Positions 1 to 9,636 of a DNA stretch of 64,000 bases are shown one piece after another. Origin of the DNA: Betaproteobacteria bacterium (GTDB taxonomy: Bacteria; Pseudomonadota; Gammaproteobacteria; Burkholderiales; Rhodocyclaceae); contig WQYQ01000010.1 of NCBI GenBank assembly GCA_009781175.1, positions 50,774 through 114,773 of the forward strand. Direction: 5' to 3'. Position 1 is the stretch's first letter, and each line of letters opens with the position of its first letter. The position numbers and the translations under genes were made by a program. The notes below the pieces were generated by a model. It was not told the DNA's origin and did no database searches. It was given only the letters and a program-made list of their open reading frames with translations.

Positions 1-20
1 AATCCGGGAGGGAGTCGAAA

Positions 21-800
21 GTGCGGCGTGTCGTGTTCAATCAAAAAGGCGGCGTCGGGAAATCGACGATTGCATGCAACCTCGCCGCGATCGCGGCCAG
101 CCGCGGACGGCGCGTACTCATCGTCGATCTCGATCCGCAGGGCAACAGTTCCCACTACCTGCTCGGCGACAAGGCCGATGGGCTGGAACCTTCGCTTGCC
201 GATCTGTTCGAGCAGACCCTGAAGATCAGGATGTACACGGATAAAGCCGACAGCTTCGTCCAACGCACGCCGTTCGATAACCTCGATATTCTGCCTGCGA
301 GCCCAAAACTCGACGAACTGGCCGCGAAGCTCGAATCGCGCTACAAAATCTTCAAGCTGCGCGAAGCGCTCGACGAACTTTCCGACGCTTACGATGAGTT
401 CTACATCGATACGCCGCCCGCGCTGAATTTCTATTCCCGCTCGGCCCTGATCGCGGCCGACCGCTGCCTGATTCCTTTCGACTGCGACGACTTCTCGCGC
501 CGCGCCTTGTATGCGCTGACCGAAAGCGTCGGCGAGCTACGCGCCGATCACAATCCCGATCTCGCGATCGAGGGGATCGTCGTCAATCAGTACCAGGCGC
601 GTGCCAGCCTGCCGAAACAGGTTGTGCAATCACTGATCGACGAAGGCTTGAACGTCTTGCAACCCTATCTTTCAAGCTCGGTGAAAATCAAGGAATCGCA
701 CCTGCGCAACGCGCCGATGATTCACCTCGACCCCGGCCACAAGCTAACGCAGGAATTCGTCGCGCTTTACGACACACTGCAAGCCGCGCCCGCCGCTTAG
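21..800 (+). CDS. ParA-family partition ATPase (orphan)
   Basis: A 259-aa deviant Walker-type ATPase. The P-loop KGGVGKST lies near residues 9-16, followed by the [12 protein letters not shown] segment near residue 33, both typical of the ParA/Soj family. Such proteins bind DNA non-specifically in an ATP-dependent way and position plasmids, chromosome origins or protein cargos. The GTG start at 21 is preceded by a GGGAGGGAG ribosome binding site. No ParB or parS-like repeat is visible in the window, although sequence before base 1 is not available, so its cargo is unknown. The family call is firm; the role is not. Confidence 0.9.
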   Translation: MRRVVFNQKGGVGKSTIACNLAAIAASRGRRVLIVDLDPQGNSSHYLLGDKADGLEPSLADLFEQTLKIRMYTDKADSFVQRTPFDNLDILPASPKLDELAAKLESRYKIFKLREALDELSDAYDEFYIDTPPALNFYSRSALIAADRCLIPFDCDDFSRRALYALTESVGELRADHNPDLAIEGIVVNQYQARASLPKQVVQSLIDEGLNVLQPYLSSSVKIKESHLRNAPMIHLDPGHKLTQEFVALYDTLQAAPAA

Positions 801-810
801 CCACCTCAAA

Positions 811-1584
811 TTAACGTAAGAAGGCATCGAGCAGGCGATTAAACTCACCCGCCTGTTCGATGCAGCTCATATGCGCCGCGCCAGGCAGGACTTCGAGCCG
901 CGCGTCGGCAATCAGGCCGGCCAATTCCCGGGCCAGCGCGGGCGGTGTTCCAAGGTCTTGCTCGCCGACGATCACGAGACTCGACGCGCGCACTTCCGCC
1001 AGGCGCTTTCTCGTGTCGAGGCGTGCAATCGCGTGGCAGCAGCCAACGTAACCGGCGCGCGGCGTCTGAGCGATCAAGTGGCCGATCGCCGCCAGCGCCT
1101 CGGGATGTTCCGCGCGCCATGCCGCGGTAAACCAGCGCTCCAGCGTTCCCGCCACAAGCGGTGTCGTGCCCTGTTCGCTAACTTGGCGGATACGTTCCGG
1201 CCAGGCCGCCGCTGCCTCGGTGGGATAGGCCGCGCAGGTATCCGCGAGCACCAGCCGCGCGACGCGATCGGGAGAATCGAATCCCAAATGCTGGGCGACA
1301 AAGCCGCCGAGCGAAATACCAATAACGTGGCTGCGCGTCACGCCCAGCTCATCCCACAGCTGCACAACATCCGCGGCCAGCATTTCGAGCGTATACGCCC
1401 CTTCAGGCGCCGGGCTCTGGCCATGTCCACGCAAATCGACGGCCAACACCGAAAAGCGCTTCGACAGCGCAACGGCTTGCGCCTCCCAGATCGAATGATC
1501 CGATCCAAGCGAATGCAGCAAAGTGACCCAAGGACCGCTGCCTGTTGCACGATAGTGCAAGCGAACGCTGAAATCCGGATTCAT
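811..1584 (-). CDS. alpha/beta hydrolase, 3-oxoadipate enol-lactonase-like
   Basis: A 257-aa single-domain alpha/beta hydrolase. The nucleophile elbow GISLGG (near residue 94), the oxyanion region LLHSLGSDHSIWE (near residue 24) and the late GAAHMSCIEQ histidine segment match the PcaD (3-oxoadipate enol-lactonase) group, which hydrolyses the enol-lactone in the beta-ketoadipate pathway. No other aromatic degradation genes are adjacent; it is convergent with parA and divergent from adhE. The exact substrate is therefore uncertain, and related esterases or haloperoxidase-like hydrolases are alternatives. Confidence 0.75.
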   Translation of the reverse strand: MNPDFSVRLHYRATGSGPWVTLLHSLGSDHSIWEAQAVALSKRFSVLAVDLRGHGQSPAPEGAYTLEMLAADVVQLWDELGVTRSHVIGISLGGFVAQHLGFDSPDRVARLVLADTCAAYPTEAAAAWPERIRQVSEQGTTPLVAGTLERWFTAAWRAEHPEALAAIGHLIAQTPRAGYVGCCHAIARLDTRKRLAEVRASSLVIVGEQDLGTPPALARELAGLIADARLEVLPGAAHMSCIEQAGEFNRLLDAFLR

Positions 1585-1797
1585 AGAGTCCTCGCAATCT
1601 TTTGAAAAACGTGAATAAAACCCTGACCTCGGCGGGAAACAAACAGGTTAGAGCTATTAGAGACTGCAATCCCAGAGGTTCGCGCCACGCCCAGGATGTT
1701 TGATCTAACATGCACGGACCGAACGCAGCCCCCGGCATGAATATTCGCTTGAAGCGTCCTGGGGCTGGAATATTCCCCCTTGAAGCAGGAGCCTATC

Positions 1798-4458
1798 ATG
1801 CCCGTCAGCACCCTCCCTGAACTCGACGCGTTAGTTGCCCGCGTCAAGGCAGCGCAACAAAAGTACGCTGGTTTTTCCCAGGAACAGGTTGATCGAATTT
1901 TCCGCAGCGCCGCGCTCGCCGCCGCCGATGCGCGCATCCCGCTCGCCAAGCTGGCCGTCGAGGAAACCCATATGGGCATCGTCGAAGACAAAGTGATCAA
2001 AAATCACTTCGCTTCCGAATACATCTACAACAAGTACAAAGACGAAAAGACCTGCGGCGTCCTCGACGAAGAGCCCGAATTCGGGATCATGACGATTGCC
2101 GAGCCGGTCGGCCTGATCTGCGGGATCGTGCCGACGACGAACCCGACCTCGACCGCGATCTTTAAGGCATTAATCGCGCTCAAGACGCGTAATGGCATCA
2201 TCTTTTCGCCGCACCCGCGCGCGCGCATGGCGACGAACGAGGCCGCCAAGCTGGTGCTCTCCGCGGCGGTTGCCGCCGGCGCGCCGAAGGACATCATCGG
2301 CTGGCTCGACGAACCCTCGGTCGAGCTGTCGAACGCTTTGATGCGCCATCCCGACATCAATCTGATCCTCGCCACCGGCGGGCCGGGCATGGTGAAAGCG
2401 GCTTACTCCTCGGGCAAACCGGCGATTGGCGTCGGCGCGGGTAATACGCCCGCGGTCATCGACGAAACCGCCGACATTAAGCGTGCCGTGGCCTCGATTC
2501 TGATGTCGAAAACCTTCGACAACGGCGTTGTCTGCGCTTCGGAGCAGTCGGTCATCGTCGTCGGAAAAATCTATGACGCGGTACGCGAACGCTTCTCTCA
2601 TCACGGCGGCCATATTCTGTCGAAAAAAGACGCCGACGCGGTGCGCAAGGTGATTCTCGTCGAAGGCCATTTGAACTCCGCGATCGTCGGCCAGTCGGCA
2701 CTCAAAATCGCGGAAATGGCGGGCATCAGTGTGCCGCCTTATACGAAAGTGCTGATCGGCGAAGTCAGCGAGATTTCCGAATCGGAAGCCTTCGCGCACG
2801 AAAAACTTTCGCCGACGCTCGCGATGTACAAAGCCAAGGATTTCTACGACGCCTGCGACAAAGCCGCGGCGCTCGTTGCGCTTGGCGGCATCGGCCATAC
2901 CTCGGCGCTCTACACCGACCAGGATTTACAGCCCGAGCGCGTGCGCCACTTCGGCGACAAGATGAAAACCGCGCGGATTCTGATCAACACCCCCTCCTCG
3001 CAAGGCGGCATCGGCGATCTCTATAACTTCCGTCTTGCGCCTTCGCTGACCTTGGGTTGCGGCTCCTGGGGCGGCAATTCGATTTCCGAAAACGTTGGCC
3101 CGCAACACTTGATCAACAAGAAAACCGTCGCGAAGCGCGCTGAAAACATGCTCTGGCACAAACTCCCGAAATCGATCTACTTCCGCCGCGGCTGCCTACC
3201 GTTTGCGCTCGAAGACCTACAGGGCAAAAAGCGCTGCCTAATCGTGACCGACCGTTATCTGTTCGAGAGCGGCTATGTCGATGAGACCATCGGCCTGCTC
3301 AAGGGCTATGGCATGGAGGTGGAGTGTTTCTTCGAAGTCGCGGCCGATCCAACGCTGGCCGTCGTGCGCAAGGGGCTCTCGCTTGCGAACGCGTTCCAGC
3401 CGGATGTGATTCTCGCGCTCGGCGGCGGTTCGCCGATGGATGCGGCCAAGATCATGTGGGTCATGTACGAACACCCGGAAGTTTCCTTCGAAGACCTGGC
3501 GCTGCGTTTTATGGACATCCGCAAGCGGATCTACAAATTCCCGCAACTCGGCATCAAAGCCCAGCTCATCGCGGTGCCGACGACCTCTGGCACGGGTTCG
3601 GAAGTCACGCCGTTCGCCGTTGTTACCGACGAGCAGACCGGCGTGAAATATCCGATCGCCGACTACGAGCTGACGCCCAATATGGCGATCATCGACGCGA
3701 ATCTGGTGATGAACATGCCGCGCTCGCTGACCGCCTTTGGCGGTATCGACGCCGTCACGCACGGGCTCGAAGCCTATGTGTCGATCATGGCCAACGAATA
3801 TTCGGATGCCCAGGCGTTACAGGCGCTCAAGCTGCTCAAGGAGTACTTGCCCTCGGCTTATGAAAACGGCGCGCAAGATCCGAAAGCGCGCGAGCAAGTG
3901 CATAACGCGGCGACGATCGCCGGCATCGCGTTCGCGAACGCCTTCCTCGGCGTCTGTCACTCGATGGCGCACAAGCTCGGCGCGGAATTTCATCTTGCGC
4001 ACGGCCTCGCCAACGCCTTGTTGATCAGCAACGTGATCCGCTACAACGCGGTCGACATCCCGACTAAACAGGCCGCATTCAGCCAGTACGACCGGCCCAA
4101 AAGCGTGGCGCGCTACGCGCAGATCGCGCGGCATCTCGGGCTAGAAGCTTCACGCGATCACGAACGCGTCGAAAAACTCGTCGAATGGGTCGACGGACTC
4201 AAACAAACGCTCGGCATTCCAGGCTCGATCCAGGCTGCGGGCGTGCCCGAGGCGGACTTTCTCGCCAAGCTCGACAAGCTCGCGGTCGATGCTTTCGACG
4301 ATCAATGCACCGGCGCCAATCCGCGTTACCCGCTGATCAGCGAACTCAGGCAGTTATTGCTCGACAGCTACTATGGCCGGGCCTATGTCGAGTCTTATGA
4401 ACACGAGGAGGCGGAAACGCTGCTCGCCGCCCACAAAAGCGGCACACCAGCGGCTTAA
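1798..4458 (+). CDS. adhE: bifunctional acetaldehyde-CoA/alcohol dehydrogenase
   Basis: An 886-aa fusion of a CoA-acylating aldehyde dehydrogenase (residues about 1-440) and an iron-dependent alcohol dehydrogenase (about 450-880). It reduces acetyl-CoA through acetaldehyde to ethanol using two NADH. The aldehyde dehydrogenase cysteine is at about residue 246 in NGVVCASEQ. The second half has GGGSPMDAAK, GGIDAVTHGLEA and CHSMAHKLGAEFHLAHG, which carry the Fe-binding Asp/His residues. I chose ATG 1798 because AGGAG lies 6 bases upstream; an in-frame TTG at 1780 overlaps that site. It fits with the formate-lyase and acetate kinase genes at 41-45 kb as a fermentative set. Confidence 0.97.
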   Translation: MPVSTLPELDALVARVKAAQQKYAGFSQEQVDRIFRSAALAAADARIPLAKLAVEETHMGIVEDKVIKNHFASEYIYNKYKDEKTCGVLDEEPEFGIMTIAEPVGLICGIVPTTNPTSTAIFKALIALKTRNGIIFSPHPRARMATNEAAKLVLSAAVAAGAPKDIIGWLDEPSVELSNALMRHPDINLILATGGPGMVKAAYSSGKPAIGVGAGNTPAVIDETADIKRAVASILMSKTFDNGVVCASEQSVIVVGKIYDAVRERFSHHGGHILSKKDADAVRKVILVEGHLNSAIVGQSALKIAEMAGISVPPYTKVLIGEVSEISESEAFAHEKLSPTLAMYKAKDFYDACDKAAALVALGGIGHTSALYTDQDLQPERVRHFGDKMKTARILINTPSSQGGIGDLYNFRLAPSLTLGCGSWGGNSISENVGPQHLINKKTVAKRAENMLWHKLPKSIYFRRGCLPFALEDLQGKKRCLIVTDRYLFESGYVDETIGLLKGYGMEVECFFEVAADPTLAVVRKGLSLANAFQPDVILALGGGSPMDAAKIMWVMYEHPEVSFEDLALRFMDIRKRIYKFPQLGIKAQLIAVPTTSGTGSEVTPFAVVTDEQTGVKYPIADYELTPNMAIIDANLVMNMPRSLTAFGGIDAVTHGLEAYVSIMANEYSDAQALQALKLLKEYLPSAYENGAQDPKAREQVHNAATIAGIAFANAFLGVCHSMAHKLGAEFHLAHGLANALLISNVIRYNAVDIPTKQAAFSQYDRPKSVARYAQIARHLGLEASRDHERVEKLVEWVDGLKQTLGIPGSIQAAGVPEADFLAKLDKLAVDAFDDQCTGANPRYPLISELRQLLLDSYYGRAYVESYEHEEAETLLAAHKSGTPAA

Positions 4459-4642
4459 AACCAGTTTCGCCTACAAACAAGCAAGCGCCCGAAGTTAAAC
4501 ACCGGGCGGCGGGGGCTGAGTTTCTGCATTGCACGAAATTCGGCCCTTTTGTTTGGGGCTCAAGCTCGTATCTATCCAACCGATAACAGCTCTACGCTGC
4601 GCTTCGCAGTGACAACACTAAAAACATCTAGGAGGAGTCTTT

Positions 4643-6256
4643 ATGAATATCGGACAACGCCTGCTCGCCCTGATTGCCGCCGCGGTTACGGCCCTACTTA
4701 TCGTGGGCAGCAATGCGCTTTATCAGTTCAATGCAGTCAAAACGCAGGTCGACAATATATCCAACGTTACGATAGAAGTGCTCAAACTCGCCTCAGAAAT
4801 ACAGTATCAATACCGCCGCTCACAGACGCACACCCTGAGATTTTTGCTGCAAGACAACGCAGAGGAGCGCGCCAAGCTCGAAGCGTCCCTCCTGGAAGCA
4901 CGTGAAAAACTTGGAAAAGCGTTTTTCCAGTACGAAGCGGTCGTTAAATCGCCCAAGGGAATTGAGAATCTCAGAGCCGCGCAAATCGCCGTCGCACAAT
5001 ACGGCGCCATCCAGGATCAAGCCCACAAGCTTTTCCGCCAAGGCAACCCGGAAGAAAGTCGCCACCTGATGAACACCGAAGGCGAAAATGCAGGCAACGT
5101 CGCCAACGCAGCCATCACGAAACTCGTGGAAGACGATTTCGCCTCTACTACACACGATATCACCGCGATCCACGCGATTGAAGATAAAGCATTCCAGCTC
5201 ATCGTGGCGGTACTTGCCGTTTCGGCAATCATATTGGCGCTTGCCGGCTTCCTCCTGGTGCGCAGCATCCGCCGCCCGCTTAAGGAAATGCAGGACACGA
5301 TGAACACAGTCAGCAATTCACTCGACCTCACGCTACGCGTCAAGAACACCAGCCGCAATGAAGTGGGTCTGGCCATGACCGCCTTCAATCGTCTTCTCGA
5401 CAGCCTGCAAACCAGCCTGAAAGCCGTCAGCGAGAAAGTGACCCAGGTTGCCGGTTCGGCCGACGAAGTTTCGCGCACGGCCGGCGAGCTTGCACAAACA
5501 GCGGGCTACGCAAGCGAAGCGGCTTCAGCGATGGCGGCCACGGTCGAAGAAGTGACCGTTTCGATCAATCACGTTGCCGAACGCACGATCGAAGCCGACG
5601 CGCTCTCGCGCGAATCGGGCGGACAAGCTGCCACAGGCGGCAAGGTTATCGAAAAAACGGTGCAGGAGATCGACGGTATCGTCTCGGATGTGCGCGAATC
5701 GGCAGACAAGATTGCTGCGCTTCAGACACAAACCGAAAGCATCGGTACCGTCGTCAACACAATCAAGGAAATCGCCGATCAAACGAATCTGCTCGCCCTC
5801 AATGCCGCAATCGAAGCCGCGCGCGCAGGCGAACAAGGACGCGGCTTTGCCGTAGTTGCGGACGAAGTGCGCAAGCTGGCGGAGCGGACCACCGCTTCGA
5901 CGCAGGAAATCGTCGGCACGATTCTCTCGGTTCAAACCGGCGCCAACCAGGCTGTCGCCCGCATGCAGGAAACCATGCAGCGTGTCGAAGCCAGCGTCGA
6001 GGCCGCACGCGAAGCGGGTACTGCAATCCACGGCATCCGCAACAGCTCGGCCCAAGTGGTGGAGCATGTCGCCGACATCAGCAGTTCCCTGCGCGAGCAA
6101 GGCGAAGCGAGCAACAACATGGCGCAAGTCGTCGAACGCGTCGCGCAGATGTCGGAAGAAAACAGCGCCGCAGCCGGCCAGGCCGCGCAATCCTCCGCCA
6201 CGCTCCAGCGCCTGGCTCAAGAAATGGAAACGGCGATTCGGTGCTACCGCGTATAA
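4643..6256 (+). CDS. methyl-accepting chemotaxis protein
   Basis: A 537-aa transmembrane chemoreceptor. There is an N-terminal membrane segment (about 8-30), a periplasmic four-helix-bundle-like sensor of about 155 residues, and a second membrane segment (about 187-210). A HAMP linker and the long cytoplasmic signalling helices follow. The highly conserved hairpin tip, running from [21 protein letters not shown] to VRKLAERT, docks CheA and CheW. The protein ends in CYRV and lacks a C-terminal NWETF-type pentapeptide. A strong GGAGGAG ribosome binding site lies 5 bases before the ATG. The ligand cannot be told from sequence. Confidence 0.95.
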   Translation: MNIGQRLLALIAAAVTALLIVGSNALYQFNAVKTQVDNISNVTIEVLKLASEIQYQYRRSQTHTLRFLLQDNAEERAKLEASLLEAREKLGKAFFQYEAVVKSPKGIENLRAAQIAVAQYGAIQDQAHKLFRQGNPEESRHLMNTEGENAGNVANAAITKLVEDDFASTTHDITAIHAIEDKAFQLIVAVLAVSAIILALAGFLLVRSIRRPLKEMQDTMNTVSNSLDLTLRVKNTSRNEVGLAMTAFNRLLDSLQTSLKAVSEKVTQVAGSADEVSRTAGELAQTAGYASEAASAMAATVEEVTVSINHVAERTIEADALSRESGGQAATGGKVIEKTVQEIDGIVSDVRESADKIAALQTQTESIGTVVNTIKEIADQTNLLALNAAIEAARAGEQGRGFAVVADEVRKLAERTTASTQEIVGTILSVQTGANQAVARMQETMQRVEASVEAAREAGTAIHGIRNSSAQVVEHVADISSSLREQGEASNNMAQVVERVAQMSEENSAAAGQAAQSSATLQRLAQEMETAIRCYRV

Positions 6257-6277
6257 GGCCGAGTTTTTAACTATAGG

Positions 6278-6303
6278 AAAAAGCCGGGAGTACCCGGCTT
6301 TTT
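6278..6303 (+). terminator. rho-independent terminator after the chemoreceptor gene
   Basis: The stem AAGCCGGG/CCCGGCTT (6281-6288 and 6293-6300) with a 4-base loop is flanked by A- and T-runs. It starts about 20 bases after the chemoreceptor stop codon and could work in both directions. Confidence 0.85.
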
Positions 6304-6310
6304 CATAAAA

Positions 6311-6352
6311 GAGCGGCGAACATGGTATGCAGAGGTCTTGTTAGCCGCTCTA
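6311..6352. repeat. short member of repeat family R2
   Basis: A 42-bp element starting GAGCGGCGAACA and ending TTGTTAGCCGCTCTA. The right end (ATGCAGAGGT..TTGTT..CGC..CTA) matches the right end of the copy at 40862-40977. The ends form an inverted repeat. The final CTA is the TAG stop codon of the SDR gene on the minus strand. It looks like an internally deleted copy. Confidence 0.6.
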
Positions 6353-7120
6353 ATTGGCTGTGCGCCTCATCATCCGAACATAGAGCTGGCCCGGCAACAT
6401 CTGTAACAGCCGCAAAAAGTAAGTCAATCGTTTTGGAAAATGGATTTCAAAACGACCGTGCCCAATCCCGCTGAGAATGCATTCCGCCGCCTCGCTGGCG
6501 CTGAAGGAAGCCGGAACCGAAGCATTGCGGCCAATCCAACCCGGCACCTCGATCCAAGCGGGATTGACGAGAAAAACGCTGACCCCATGCGACTTCAGAT
6601 CAAGGTAAAGCCCTTCGGCAAAATTGATCACAGCCGCTTTCACGGCGCCATACACAAGCGCCTTCGGCAAACCGCGATAACCCGCCGCGCCGCCGACGAT
6701 GACTACCGCCCCTTCCCTTTGATGCAACAACTGCGGCAGCACCGCCGCCGTACCATTGATGACGCCGATCAGATGCGTTTCGATCGTTTGGCGCGCCCCT
6801 TCAATCGTCAGATCCGCCGCGCGCAGCGGTACATACGCCCCAACGCACAGCACCACCATGTCGAGCCCGCCCCAAAGATCGAGCAGCTGAAACACGGAAG
6901 GCAAGAGCGCATTCGGTTGCGTCAAATCAAGCGGCAAGGCAATGCTGCCGGGGAGTTTCTTCGTAGCCTGCTCAAGGCGATCGATATTACGCGCGGACAA
7001 AGCCAGATGCGCGCCGCGTTCGGCAAGTGCCTCAGCCAATGCGGCCCCGATCCCGGTCGTCGCACCGAGAATCCAGACACGCTTAGCGTGCCAATCGCGA
7101 ATTGGTGTATTCAATGACAT
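6350..7120 (-). CDS. short-chain dehydrogenase/reductase (SDR)
   Basis: A 256-aa classical-size SDR with a Rossmann nucleotide-binding motif GATTGIGAA near residue 19 and the catalytic YGAVK tetrad segment. The position 13 residues before the catalytic Tyr, normally Ser, falls in GGAAGY and reads Gly here; the NNAG motif is replaced by VVLCVGAYV. The enzyme may therefore be catalytically altered. The C-terminus is Arg/Leu-rich and may associate with the membrane. The substrate is unknown. It is convergent with the chemoreceptor, and its stop codon lies in repeat R2. Confidence 0.85.
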   Translation of the reverse strand: MSLNTPIRDWHAKRVWILGATTGIGAALAEALAERGAHLALSARNIDRLEQATKKLPGSIALPLDLTQPNALLPSVFQLLDLWGGLDMVVLCVGAYVPLRAADLTIEGARQTIETHLIGVINGTAAVLPQLLHQREGAVVIVGGAAGYRGLPKALVYGAVKAAVINFAEGLYLDLKSHGVSVFLVNPAWIEVPGWIGRNASVPASFSASEAAECILSGIGHGRFEIHFPKRLTYFLRLLQMLPGQLYVRMMRRTAN

Positions 7121-7227
7121 TTCAAGTTTTTAGAACCTGTTCAGCATCACATCCCAAGGCCCGCGAATCCAGCGCCAGGGCTAACACGGGACACAATAAT
7201 AAAATTCAGAAAAAAGCAATACTCCTT

Positions 7228-7241
7228 TTGACATACACCAA
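7228..7241 (+). promoter_or_regulatory. degenerate FNR/DNR-like box upstream of nosR
   Basis: TTGAC-ATAC-ACCAA resembles the FNR/CRP-family consensus TTGAT-N4-ATCAA with two mismatches, 260 bp before nosR. Anaerobic or NO-responsive control would make biological sense. The match and distance are only suggestive, and the site overlaps a possible -35 TTGACA. Confidence 0.35.
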
Positions 7242-7390
7242 TTGCCTTGGTAAGGCTAGTTCTTCAAATGCCAACCCGCGTCGCGTGGCTATGGAACAAT
7301 AATGGGATGCAGCCTGCCGAGCGAGTTTTCTGGTGCATGAATAGTCCGCATAACTTGCGGCGCACCAGGCTCGGGTAAGGCCATTTGTAA

Positions 7391-7452
7391 GAACCTGTTC
7401 AAAATCTGTAGCACGAGGCTGTGACGCTGCAAGTAAGATTATGCACAGGTTC
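7391..7452. repeat. short copy of repeat family R1 before nosR
   Basis: A 62-bp element beginning GAACCTGTTCAAAATCTG and ending AAGATTATGCACAGGTTC, so the two ends are inverted repeats. It also shares the GGCTGTGA segment with the 142-bp copy at 49417-49558. It appears to be an internally deleted R1 and lies 48 bp before the nosR start codon. Confidence 0.7.
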
Positions 7453-7500
7453 CTGCGCCCTCCGCGGCGTTGGGAGCGTCGCTTGCGGTGAGAGACTATC

Positions 7501-9636
7501 GTGATTAACGCATTCAGATGCTGTGCGGGCCTTGTCCTGTTCCTCTTTGCCTCGCTGAGTTTCGCCTCCTCTTACGAGGCGGCCTTGCCGCCGCAGTTGG
7601 CAGGCGACGCGGATATGTGCCGCTATCTGGACTGCAAGTCCGTTCTGCCAGAGGCCGATTCTTTCTCGCCACGCAAGGGTACGCCGCCCTATGTCGAGGC
7701 TTATCGCCATGTCGATGGCAAACCGCAGCTGGCCGGTTATGTCTGGCTATCGACCGATGTTGCCGACATTCCCGCCTACTCCGGGAAGCCTGTTGTGACC
7801 CTGATCGGGATGGATGCGCAAGGCATCATTCGCGGCGTGCGGATTCTGAAACACAGCGAACCGATTCTGCTCGTCGGCATTCCCGAGCAAAAGCTCATCG
7901 ACTATGTTCGCCAATACATTGGCCATCCCGCCGGCGCGCGCTTCGAACTCGGCAAGGCGGATGGGGATTACATTCCGATGGATGCGATTTCGGGCGCAAC
8001 CGTCACGCTGATCGCCCAGAACCAGCTTATCTCGCGCACGAGTTACGCCATCGCACAGCAAGTTGGGCTCATCAAAGCCGTGGCCAAGCCGCCAGCGGTG
8101 TTCGCCGAGATGCAAACGGCGCGCAGTTGGTCGCAACTGGTCGATGAAGGTAGCATCGGCCATCTTCTCGTCACGCCTGCGGACGTTGGCGAAAACGACA
8201 GCGGCCAAGCGTATCTGAACCTTTATTTCGGTTACCTGAACGCTCCCGTAATCGGGAAAAGCATTTTGGGTGAAGAGGCTTATCGCGACCTGATGCACCG
8301 CCTCAAGCCGAACGAGCATGCGATCTTCGTTGTCGCCAACGGTGTTACCTCGTTCAAAGGTTCGGGTTTCGTGCGCGGCGGAATCTATGACCGCATTCAG
8401 GTCAGACAGGATCGCGATACCTTTACGTTCCGCGATACCGACTATTTGAACCTGTACAGCATCCAAGCCGCGGGCGCCCCGAACTTCCGGGAGTCGGGCA
8501 TTTTCATCATTCGCAACAGCGGATTTTCGGCTGCTTATCCGTGGTCCTTCAGCTTTCTCGGCAACAAGCTCGATCGCGCCACAAACCAAAAGACCTTCGT
8601 AAATTTCGAAACGGAATACTGGGTGCCGGCCCAATACCTGGTCGGCGGCCGTCCCAGCATTGAGCGCCCCACGCCCGTGTGGATGAAAAGCTGGCAAGCC
8701 AAACCGCTCCAGATCGGCTTCTTTATCACGTTGCTCGCCATCACCTTTGTTTTCTACGCCTTGCGGGATCGCTGGGAAAGACGCGCGAACCGCAAAGACA
8801 AGCGCATCATCCAATGGCCACGCATGGCGATCTGGGTCGTCAGCATCGGGTTCATCGGCTTCGCGCAATTGGCGCAACCGTCCGTTACCCAGCTTCTCAC
8901 CCTGCTGCATACGCCTTTCGACGGCTGGCGCTGGGAGCTTTTCCTGTCCGACCCGCTCATCTTCCTGTTCTGGATATTCATCGCCATCACGCTCGTTTTG
9001 TGGGGACGCGGCCTGTTCTGCGGCTGGCTTTGTCCATTCGGCTCCGCGAGCGAACTGTTCTATAAAATCGGCAAGAAGATCGGCCTCGCGCGCTGGCAAT
9101 TCAAACTGCCCAAGCCTTTGCACGACAAACTGAAATGGGTGAAATACATCGTTTTCTTCGTCCTGCTCGGCGCATCGCTGCATTCCATGGTGCTGGCCGA
9201 AAAGCTCGCGGAAGTCGAGCCGTTCAAAACGACCTTCCTGGTCGGAATCCTGAACCGCAGTTGGCCCTTTGGACTTTTCGTCGCTACGATATTTGGCTTA
9301 TCGCTATTCACCGAACGCCCCTATTGCAAATACCTATGCCCGCTCGGCGCCGGCCTGGCGCTTCCCTCCTACTTCCGGTTCTTCGGCTTGCGGCGGAAAA
9401 AGGAATGCGGCCCATGTACCGCCTGCGCGGTCGGCTGCGGTTCGCAAGCGATCGGCGAAGACGGCCGGATCGATCAAAAAGAATGTCTCCTGTGCCTGGA
9501 CTGCATGGTTCTGTATTACGACACCCACGCCTGCCCGCCCTTGGCCCAGGAACGCAAGAAGCGTCAGAAAGCAGGTCTGAAACTGACGCCGATAGGCAAA
9601 GACGGCTACTACATCCCGATCAAGGAAGTGCGTTGA
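7501..9636 (+). CDS. nosR: NosR, membrane flavoprotein/ferredoxin for N2O reduction
   Basis: A 711-aa polytopic membrane protein needed for electron supply to, and maturation of, NosZ. There is an N-terminal signal segment, then a periplasmic FMN-binding domain with the flavinylation motif SGATVT near residues 163-168. Several membrane helices follow (from about 400), with two CxxxCP motifs (CGWLCP near 505, CKYLCP near 610). Last come ferredoxin-like 4Fe-4S cysteine clusters (CGPCTACAVGC near 634 and CLLCLDC near 660). The start is GTG. Its stop codon overlaps the nosD start (TGATG), so the two are translationally coupled. Confidence 0.96.
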   Translation: MINAFRCCAGLVLFLFASLSFASSYEAALPPQLAGDADMCRYLDCKSVLPEADSFSPRKGTPPYVEAYRHVDGKPQLAGYVWLSTDVADIPAYSGKPVVTLIGMDAQGIIRGVRILKHSEPILLVGIPEQKLIDYVRQYIGHPAGARFELGKADGDYIPMDAISGATVTLIAQNQLISRTSYAIAQQVGLIKAVAKPPAVFAEMQTARSWSQLVDEGSIGHLLVTPADVGENDSGQAYLNLYFGYLNAPVIGKSILGEEAYRDLMHRLKPNEHAIFVVANGVTSFKGSGFVRGGIYDRIQVRQDRDTFTFRDTDYLNLYSIQAAGAPNFRESGIFIIRNSGFSAAYPWSFSFLGNKLDRATNQKTFVNFETEYWVPAQYLVGGRPSIERPTPVWMKSWQAKPLQIGFFITLLAITFVFYALRDRWERRANRKDKRIIQWPRMAIWVVSIGFIGFAQLAQPSVTQLLTLLHTPFDGWRWELFLSDPLIFLFWIFIAITLVLWGRGLFCGWLCPFGSASELFYKIGKKIGLARWQFKLPKPLHDKLKWVKYIVFFVLLGASLHSMVLAEKLAEVEPFKTTFLVGILNRSWPFGLFVATIFGLSLFTERPYCKYLCPLGAGLALPSYFRFFGLRRKKECGPCTACAVGCGSQAIGEDGRIDQKECLLCLDCMVLYYDTHACPPLAQERKKRQKAGLKLTPIGKDGYYIPIKEVR

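Larger units (their letters stand above)
7121..7500. other. non-coding region upstream of the nos operon
   Basis: This 380-bp stretch between the divergent SDR and nosR genes contains no convincing gene. It holds an isolated end of repeat R1 (GAACCTGTTCAGCATC at 7133-7148), a degenerate FNR-like site at 7228-7241, and a short R1 copy at 7391-7452. It should carry the nosR promoter; TTGACA at 7228-7233 is a possible -35 element, but no good -10 is obvious. Confidence 0.6.

Noticed and set aside
9135..9635. In-frame upstream extension of nosD by 167 codons
   Set aside because: It lies inside nosR in another frame. NosD begins with a good signal peptide at 9636, overlapping the nosR stop codon.
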